NCBI GenBank assembly: GCA_001803815.1
Contig: MHEL01000045.1
Span: 1 to 10,187 of the forward strand
Direction: 5' to 3'
From: Nitrospirae bacterium RBG_19FT_COMBO_42_15
GTDB taxonomy: Bacteria > Nitrospirota > CAKKRA01 > 9FT-COMBO-42-15
DNA: 10,187 bases
Made by a program: the position numbers and the translations under genes
The notes under the pieces: generated by a model
Databases searched by the model: none
Told to the model about the DNA's origin: nothing
The model's input: only the letters and a program-made list of their open reading frames with translations
Shown: positions 5,570 through 10,187 of the stretch, one piece after another
Layout of the letters: each line of letters starts with the position of its first letter
How positions within the stretch are numbered: position 1 is the stretch's first letter

Positions 5570-5650
5570 AATCGGTGAAGGGGCGAATCGGAGAAGCGGG
5601 GATTGTTATTATTTCTCCCCCTCTCCGTTTCCCCGATTCCCCGTTTCGTC
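5570..5650. repeat. Imperfect palindromic intergenic repeat in the dapA/dapB gap
   Basis: Two degenerate direct 16-mers lie side by side, AATCGGTGAAGGGGCG (5570-5585) and AATCGGAGAAGCGGGG (5586-5601). After an AT-rich loop (ATTGTTATTATTT) comes an inverted, diverged copy: TCTCCGTTTCCCCGATTCCCC near 5622-5642, in pieces. The whole could form a long imperfect hairpin. It is of a different family from the repeats at 2782 and 3454. No transposase and no clear termini are seen. Confidence 0.6.
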
Positions 5651-5672
5651 TGCGTCCTTGACCCCTTTGCTA

Positions 5673-6545
5673 CTATATCAGCCCATACTCCTTTAATCCC
5701 TTTTTCAGCTTCTCTAAGTTTGCATCTGACATCGGGCAAAGCGGGAGGCGAAACTCTGCTGTGCATTTTCCCATCAAAGATAAAGCTGTCTTTACTGGTA
5801 TCGGATTCGTCTCACAGAACATCAGTCCGTGCAGATTAAATGTTTTATAATGAAGCCTGTTCGCCTCCTTCAAGTCGCCTTTTTCAAAGGCGTCCCACAT
5901 TGCTGACATATCCTTTGGGATGATATTTGCTGTAACAGATATTACCCCCTTACCGCCTACAGCATAAGTGGGAAGCGCGGTAAAGTCATCGCCGGACAAA
6001 ATTGCAATTCTCTCTCCGCAGAGCTGTATGGTCTCGCTTATCTGCTGTAATGAGCCTGTTGCCTCTTTTATTGCAACTATATTTTTTATCTCTGACAGCC
6101 TCGCAACGGTTTGCGGGAGCATATTCACGCCTGTCCTTCCGGGGACATTGTATAGAACAAGCGGTATATCAACATCCTCTGCAATTTTTTTATAGTGCCT
6201 GTATAAGCCTTCCTGTGTAGGCTTGTTATAATATGGCGTTATAAGCAGCGCAGCATCTGCCTTTGCCTTTTTTGCGTGCCTTGTGAGCATTATTGCCTCA
6301 TCTGTGCTGTTTGAGCCTGTGCCGGCAATAACAGGCACCCTTCTTTTAACCGACTCAATTGTAAACTCTATTACGCGATTGTGCTCTTCGTATGAAAGGG
6401 TCGCTGACTCGCCTGTTGTGCCGCAAGGCACAATACCATCTGTGCCATTTAAAATCTGGAATTCTATTAAATCACCTAAAGCCTTTTCATCCACCTTTCC
6501 ATTTTTAAATGGCGTTACAATCGCCACCATTGAGCCTTTAAACAT
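5673..6545 (-). CDS. dapA: 4-hydroxy-tetrahydrodipicolinate synthase
   Basis: First committed step of the lysine branch: condenses pyruvate with aspartate semialdehyde. The 290-residue TIM barrel has GIVPCGTTGESATLS at 37-51 (Thr43/Thr44 of the proton relay), ITPYYNKPTQEGLYRHY at 102-118 (Tyr106), LYNVPGRTG at 131-139 (Tyr132, Arg137), and the Schiff-base Lys160 in IVAIKEATG at 156-164. Each position is one less than in E. coli DapA. The ATG at 6545 has a near-perfect AGGAGGG ribosome binding site at 6-nt spacing that overlaps the dapF stop, giving a 12-nt gap. Allosteric lysine inhibition is known in the family but cannot be judged here with confidence. Confidence 0.97.
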   Translation of the reverse strand: MFKGSMVAIVTPFKNGKVDEKALGDLIEFQILNGTDGIVPCGTTGESATLSYEEHNRVIEFTIESVKRRVPVIAGTGSNSTDEAIMLTRHAKKAKADAALLITPYYNKPTQEGLYRHYKKIAEDVDIPLVLYNVPGRTGVNMLPQTVARLSEIKNIVAIKEATGSLQQISETIQLCGERIAILSGDDFTALPTYAVGGKGVISVTANIIPKDMSAMWDAFEKGDLKEANRLHYKTFNLHGLMFCETNPIPVKTALSLMGKCTAEFRLPLCPMSDANLEKLKKGLKEYGLI

Positions 6546-6557
6546 CTTAATCCCTCC

Positions 6558-7373
6558 TCACTGCCATGCTTCCTTGCATATTTTGCCTGTATATATAATC
6601 CTCGCCTCTCCTTCTAAAAACACATTGGAAAATTCCTTGCCATCCCAGTCAAAATATACCTTTAATGTCATGCCGCTTTTTGTTAATACTGAGACAGGAG
6701 ATGCAGCAATACCCTTTGCGCCGGCAATTAAGGCAGAGGCAACAGAGCCTGTTCCGCACGCTAAGGTCTCGTCCTCAACACCGCGCTCATATGTCCTTAT
6801 CTTTAATTTATGAGAGCCTGAAACCTTAACAAAGTTTGCATTTGTTCCGGCAGGCTGAAACAGCTCATGGTATCTTGTCTTTTTCCCTATATCAAATACA
6901 TTGGTGTTTTCAATATCCTTTACAAAATAGACAACATGAGGAACACCGGTGTTTAAGCCGCATGCCTGATGATTTGCCCCTTCTATAGGCACATTAAAAT
7001 CAAGCCTTAAGTCCTTCGGCTGTGTAAGCTGCACCTTTACACTCTTTCCCTTCAGCTCTGCCTTTATTATACCTGCCTTTGTTTCAAAGGACATCTGTTT
7101 TCCTGCAATCTTATTTACATAGGCAAATCTTGCGGCACACCTGCTTCCATTGCCGCACATCTCTGCCTCGCTTCCATCAGCATTAAAGAACCGCCACTTG
7201 AAATCCGCCTTATCAGAATTTTCAATCAGTATAAGGCCGTCCGCGCCAACAGAGAATCTCCTTCTGCACACACTGATTATAAAGTCCTTTATATTATCTG
7301 CATCAAGAATCCCTTTTCTATTATCAATAATAATAAAGTCATTGCCAGTGCCTGACAGCTTTGCAAAGGGCAT
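6558..7373 (-). CDS. dapF: Diaminopimelate epimerase
   Basis: PLP-independent two-base epimerase converting LL- to meso-diaminopimelate, the form used for peptidoglycan and by LysA. Numbering from ATG at 7373 (271 aa), the protein opens with MPFAKLSGTGNDFIIID at 1-17. The first active-site loop EMCGNGSRCAARF is at 71-83 with Cys73, and the second loop ACGTGS at 205-210 has Cys206. GVPHVV (143-148) and the ERGVEDET segment (196-203) are the other family landmarks. The frame is open for 80 further codons upstream inside lysA, but the family always starts near MxFxKxxGxGNDF, so the internal ATG is right. It is 8 nt after the lysA stop. The ribosome binding site is weak (AAGAAG close to the ATG), which fits translational coupling. 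Confidence 0.96.
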   Translation of the reverse strand: MPFAKLSGTGNDFIIIDNRKGILDADNIKDFIISVCRRRFSVGADGLILIENSDKADFKWRFFNADGSEAEMCGNGSRCAARFAYVNKIAGKQMSFETKAGIIKAELKGKSVKVQLTQPKDLRLDFNVPIEGANHQACGLNTGVPHVVYFVKDIENTNVFDIGKKTRYHELFQPAGTNANFVKVSGSHKLKIRTYERGVEDETLACGTGSVASALIAGAKGIAASPVSVLTKSGMTLKVYFDWDGKEFSNVFLEGEARIIYTGKICKEAWQ

Positions 7374-7381
7374 CTTCTTTT

Positions 7382-8641
7382 TTATCTCAGAAATGACGGC
7401 ACCTCCTCTTTTATAATTATATCCTCGTAATCCTGCCTCTTTCTTATAATATGATAATCCCTGCCTTTTACCATTACCTCTGCAATCAACGGCCTTGAGT
7501 TGTAATTTGAAGACATGGATGAGCCGTATGCCCCTGCGCTCATAACAGCAAGCAGATCCTCCTGCTCGCAGGCAATCTCCCGATTCTTTCCAAGAAAGTC
7601 CCCTGATTCGCATATCGGGCCGACTATATCTGCCTTAAACTTTTTTATCGGTTTTTTACGCACAGGGATTATATTGTGATATGCGCTGTAAAGGCTCGGC
7701 CTTATCAGGTCATTCATCCCTGCATCCACAATCACAAAATTCTTTCTCCCGCTCTTTTTCTGATAAAGAACCCTTGTAACAAGTATCCCTGCATTGCCGG
7801 CAAGGACCCTTCCGGGCTCTAAGATTAATGTATAATCCCTCTTCTTGCCTTTAATCAAAGGCACAATTGCCTTTGCAAGCTCCTTTGGCGCAGGAGGCTC
7901 TTCATCTTTATATGTAATGCCAAGTCCGCCGCCGACATCTATATATTTTATATTTATCCCCTCTTTTTTCAGATTATCTGCAAGTCGGAGTATCCTTTTT
8001 AAGGCATCAACAAATGGGGAAATCTCTGTCAGTTGCGAGCCTATATGTTTATGTATGCCGACTATCTCCACATTTGTCAGCCTCATTGCAGTCTGATAAG
8101 ATTCAAGCGCCTCCTCAATGGGTATCCCAAATTTATTCTTTTTCAGGCCGGTTGAGATGTATGGATGCGTCTTTGGGTCAATATCAGGATTCACCCTTAA
8201 TGCAATCCTCGCCTTTATGCCGATGCGGCCTGATATCTCATCTATCCTTATCAGCTCCTCAGAGGACTCCACATTGAACATTAAGATGCCTGCGTATAAG
8301 GCAGCGCGTATCTCATTATTGGTCTTTCCAACGCCTGCATATACAATCTTTTCTGCCGGTACCCCTGCCTTTAAAGCGCGGAAGAGCTCGCCTCCTGATA
8401 CAATATCAGCGCCTCCCCCTTCATTTGCAAAGAGCTTTAGCACAGAAATATTCGGATTCGCCTTTACTGCAAAACAGACGATATGCGGTATTGCAGAGAA
8501 TGCCTCATCAAAATTCTTAAAATGATTTGTCAGCGTCTTTTGGCTGTAGAGGTAAAATGGCGTTCCTATATCCTCTGCAATCTTTGCAATTGATACATCC
8601 TCGCAGTAGAGCTCTTTGTCTTTGTAATTAAAGTCATGCAT
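7382..8641 (-). CDS. lysA: Diaminopimelate decarboxylase
   Basis: PLP-dependent fold type III enzyme that decarboxylates meso-diaminopimelate to L-lysine. The 419 residues show the Schiff-base Lys60 in CFAVKANPN (56-64), the SGGEL motif (82-86), KNKFGI (168-173), HKHIGSQ with His199 stacking on PLP (197-203), the phosphate-binding DVGGGLG (235-241), EPGR (275-278), DAGMNDLIRP (306-315), the substrate Cys344 in CESGDFL, and AGAYGSSMSS with Tyr372. Length is typical. The ATG at 8641 has only AAGGG 11 nt upstream as ribosome binding site. It is the first gene of the minus-strand cluster, behind a recognisable promoter with a leader of about 30 nt. Confidence 0.97.
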   Translation of the reverse strand: MHDFNYKDKELYCEDVSIAKIAEDIGTPFYLYSQKTLTNHFKNFDEAFSAIPHIVCFAVKANPNISVLKLFANEGGGADIVSGGELFRALKAGVPAEKIVYAGVGKTNNEIRAALYAGILMFNVESSEELIRIDEISGRIGIKARIALRVNPDIDPKTHPYISTGLKKNKFGIPIEEALESYQTAMRLTNVEIVGIHKHIGSQLTEISPFVDALKRILRLADNLKKEGINIKYIDVGGGLGITYKDEEPPAPKELAKAIVPLIKGKKRDYTLILEPGRVLAGNAGILVTRVLYQKKSGRKNFVIVDAGMNDLIRPSLYSAYHNIIPVRKKPIKKFKADIVGPICESGDFLGKNREIACEQEDLLAVMSAGAYGSSMSSNYNSRPLIAEVMVKGRDYHIIRKRQDYEDIIIKEEVPSFLR

Positions 8642-8677
8642 CGTCTGAATTGCCCTTATTTTTGAGAGTTTTATATG

Positions 8678-8706
8678 TTTTTAACATACGATAGATGAAA
8701 TGTCAA
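8678..8706 (-). promoter_or_regulatory. Sigma-70-type promoter of the lysA cluster
   Basis: On the minus strand a perfect TTGACA (8706-8701), a 17-bp spacer and TAAAAA (8683-8678; 4 of 6 matches to the -10). The start point would fall near 8671, leaving a leader of about 30 nt. That is too short for a lysine riboswitch. Confidence 0.6.
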
Positions 8707-8720
8707 ATGGAAAAAATGGC

Positions 8721-8749
8721 TTGACAAAAAGGGCATAGTATCCTAACAT
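8721..8749 (+). promoter_or_regulatory. Sigma-70-type promoter of the polyprenyl synthase gene
   Basis: A perfect TTGACA (8721-8726), a 17-bp spacer and TAACAT (8744-8749; 4 of 6 matches). Transcription would start near 8756-8757, only 2-3 nt before the ATG at 8759, so the mRNA would be essentially leaderless. No Shine-Dalgarno sequence is present. Its -35 and that of the lysA promoter form an inverted pair separated by 14 bp. Confidence 0.6.
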
Positions 8750-8758
8750 TGTAAGACT

Positions 8759-9757
8759 ATGAAGTTGCATGAAAAGCCGATAAATACCATATCAGACGTA
8801 TGGGATATGTACAGAGAAGACTTTAAGAGAGTAGAGTCGCAGATTATTGAGGATTTAGACTCAGAGGTCTCTTTAATAAATGATGTCGGCTATCACCTCT
8901 TAAAAGGCGGCGGCAAGCGGTTCAGGCCTCTTTTGATGGTGCTCTGCTCAAGGCTCTGCAATTATAACGGTTCAGATGATATTGTTCTTGCGAGCGTTGT
9001 TGAGTTCATCCATACAGCAACCCTTTTACACGATGATGTTGTTGATGAGGCTGATGTAAGAAGGGGCCAGCCGGCAGCTCGTTCAATATGGGGAAATCAA
9101 GCGAGCATCTTAGTCGGCGATTACCTCTATTCAAAGGCATTATACAAGGCAGTTACATTAAGGAATCAGGAGGTCAATGAAATCCTATCAACCACTACAA
9201 AGAAGATGTCTGAGGGAGAACTTCTGCAGCTTTCAAAGACTGCTGACATTAATATTACAGAAGATGAATATCTTAAGATAATTGACTCTAAGACAGCAAC
9301 CCTTATTGCAGCAACCTGCCGGCTTGCAGGGGTCATAAGCGAGACAACTGAAGAAGGAAAAAACAGCCTCACAAGAATCGGCTGGAATATTGGCATGGCA
9401 TTTCAGCTTACGGATGATACACTGGACTATACTGCAAATAAGGAAAAATTGGGGAAAACACTGGGTAAAGACCTTTCAGAAGGAAAGATTACCCTGCCGC
9501 TTCTTCATCTCCTGAAAAGCTGCGGAGAAAATGAACGGCCTATGATACACAGAATTATAAAGGAAGGCGAAATTGGAAATGAAGATCTTGAATTTATACA
9601 GGCGCTGTTTAAAAAATACAATTCTATAGATTACTCCATGGCAAAGGCAAAGGGGTATATAAAAACCGCGAAGCATGAGCTGTTATGCTATGAGGACTCT
9701 GCTGCAAAACAGGCGCTTATAGCAGTTGCAAATTATGCAATAATGCGGGATTTGTAA
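8759..9757 (+). CDS. Long-chain trans-polyprenyl diphosphate synthase (IspB/HepT-like)
   Basis: Extends an allylic diphosphate with isopentenyl diphosphate to make the isoprenoid side chain of a quinone. The 332 residues have GGGKRFRP at 50-57, the first Asp-rich motif [13 protein letters not shown] at 91-103 (Asp92, Asp93, Asp96, then Arg101/Arg102), GDYLYSKA at 120-127, EGELLQL at 152-158, and the second Asp-rich motif [11 protein letters not shown] at 215-225. Then comes [18 protein letters not shown] at 232-249. Small residues before the first motif (Ala87, Thr88) are consistent with a long product. Exact chain length cannot be read from sequence; menaquinone or ubiquinone use is an inference. 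The first ATG lies 9 nt after the -10 box without a Shine-Dalgarno sequence. An internal Met17 has no better ribosome binding site. It is the first gene of a probable transcript with the AMMECR1-family gene. Confidence 0.94.
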   Translation: MKLHEKPINTISDVWDMYREDFKRVESQIIEDLDSEVSLINDVGYHLLKGGGKRFRPLLMVLCSRLCNYNGSDDIVLASVVEFIHTATLLHDDVVDEADVRRGQPAARSIWGNQASILVGDYLYSKALYKAVTLRNQEVNEILSTTTKKMSEGELLQLSKTADINITEDEYLKIIDSKTATLIAATCRLAGVISETTEEGKNSLTRIGWNIGMAFQLTDDTLDYTANKEKLGKTLGKDLSEGKITLPLLHLLKSCGENERPMIHRIIKEGEIGNEDLEFIQALFKKYNSIDYSMAKAKGYIKTAKHELLCYEDSAAKQALIAVANYAIMRDL

Positions 9758-9770
9758 GCCCTACCCATTT

Positions 9771-10187
9771 ATGAGAAAAGAGTCTCATCCCCTTGTAAAA
9801 TTAGCCAAAGACGCAATAAAGGAATATATAAAAAGCAGGGGTATTATTAAACCGCCTGAGGATTTGGCAGAGGAGATGAAAGGACAGGCTGGCGTTTTTG
9901 TTTCATTAAAAAAAAGGGGGCAGCTGCGGGGATGCATAGGGACATTTGCTCCGACTGCTAAAAATATCGCAGAGGAGGTTATACACAATGCCGTCTCTGC
10001 TGCAACAAGGGATCCGAGATTTTCACCTGTTTCATTTTCAGAGCTTGAGGAGATTGACTGTTCAGTTGATGTTTTGACTGAGCCTGAAAGGATTGCAGGA
10101 CCTGAAGAGCTCGATCCAAAGAGATATGGTATAATTGTAAGATCCGGGATGAAAAAGGGGTTGCTGCTCCCTGATATAGAAGGGGTT
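9771..10187 (+). CDS. amrA: AMMECR1-domain protein (AmmeMemoRadiSam system protein A), 3' end beyond the window
   Basis: ATG at 9771, 13 nt after the polyprenyl synthase stop, opens a frame that is still open after 139 codons at the window edge. The peptide matches the AMMECR1 fold: N-terminal helix [15 protein letters not shown] (6-20), [19 protein letters not shown] (41-59) with the family's invariant LRGCIG at 52-57, helix [20 protein letters not shown] (65-84), [18 protein letters not shown] (89-106), and [16 protein letters not shown] at the edge. The family's biochemical role is not established. In many bacteria it is encoded beside Memo-family and radical SAM genes, which if present here lie beyond the window. 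No clear ribosome binding site precedes the ATG, so translational coupling to the upstream gene is likely. Confidence 0.9.
   Translation, partial: MRKESHPLVKLAKDAIKEYIKSRGIIKPPEDLAEEMKGQAGVFVSLKKRGQLRGCIGTFAPTAKNIAEEVIHNAVSAATRDPRFSPVSFSELEEIDCSVDVLTEPERIAGPEELDPKRYGIIVRSGMKKGLLLPDIEGV

Noticed and set aside
5542..5839. Short ORFs on both strands around the dapA 3' end
   Set aside because: They are generated by the low-complexity repeat at 5570-5650 and by the shadow of dapA. No family features.
6283..6813. Antisense open frame of 176 codons across dapA/dapF
   Set aside because: It is a shadow of two well-supported genes on the other strand, with no recognisable motif and spanning a gene junction. 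Similar antisense frames at 5087-5380, 7150-7416 and 8118-8525 were rejected for the same reason.
7374..7613. Upstream extension of dapF by 80 codons (351-aa version)
   Set aside because: It lies wholly inside lysA in another frame. The extension has no dapF similarity, and the family begins at MPFAKLSGTGNDF, so the ATG at 7373 is the start.
8642..8758. Lysine riboswitch ahead of lysA
   Set aside because: The predicted leader is only about 30 nt and the whole divergent gap is 117 bp, too short for the roughly 170-nt lysine aptamer plus expression platform. No matching conserved core was seen.

Overview
This is a stretch of bacterial chromosome that is mostly housekeeping. Its core is a seven-gene minus-strand cluster, in transcription order lysA, dapF, dapA, dapB, dapL, folK and a deoxynucleoside kinase. 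It carries the aspartate-semialdehyde-to-lysine branch through the LL-diaminopimelate aminotransferase (DapL) shortcut, followed by a folate step and a nucleotide-salvage kinase. The DapL route, a long-chain polyprenyl synthase, an AMMECR1-family gene and several families of intergenic palindromic repeat suggest an uncultured anaerobe of the Nitrospirota or 'deltaproteobacterial' kind. This taxonomic placement is an inference with low confidence.

Layout. Positions 3-101 hold the last codons of an unidentified plus-strand gene. A short leader with a 12-bp tandem duplication precedes dusB (222-1274, tRNA-dihydrouridine synthase). Positions 1253-1775 contain no intact gene but form a decay scar: a minus-strand remnant of the zinc-finger C-terminus of DNA topoisomerase I, butted against a 5'-truncated, frameshifted plus-strand PIN-domain (VapC-like) toxin remnant. 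A 48-codon zinc-ribbon ORF (1776-1922) follows. The minus-strand cluster runs from 8641 down to 2054. At 8642-8758 two promoters face away from each other. One drives the lysA cluster. The other drives a polyprenyl diphosphate synthase (8759-9757) followed closely by an AMMECR1-family gene cut by the window edge.

How the genes work together. DapA and DapB make tetrahydrodipicolinate, DapL transaminates it directly to LL-diaminopimelate, DapF epimerises this to meso-diaminopimelate for peptidoglycan, and LysA decarboxylates it to lysine. No dapC, dapD or dapE is present and none is needed with DapL. Most junctions are tight (8-16 nt gaps, or a 4-nt overlap), which supports co-transcription. 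Two junctions are opened by repeats: dapA/dapB (5494-5672) and folK/kinase (2693-2961). A third repeat lies inside the 5' end of folK and appears to be translated.

I found no CRISPR array, tRNA, rRNA, intact transposase, defence island or clearly undescribed system. The observations most worth a second look are the topA/PIN scar that also supplies the dusB stop codon, the repeat-encoded N-terminus of FolK, the small zinc-ribbon ORF, and the nearly leaderless start of the polyprenyl synthase.
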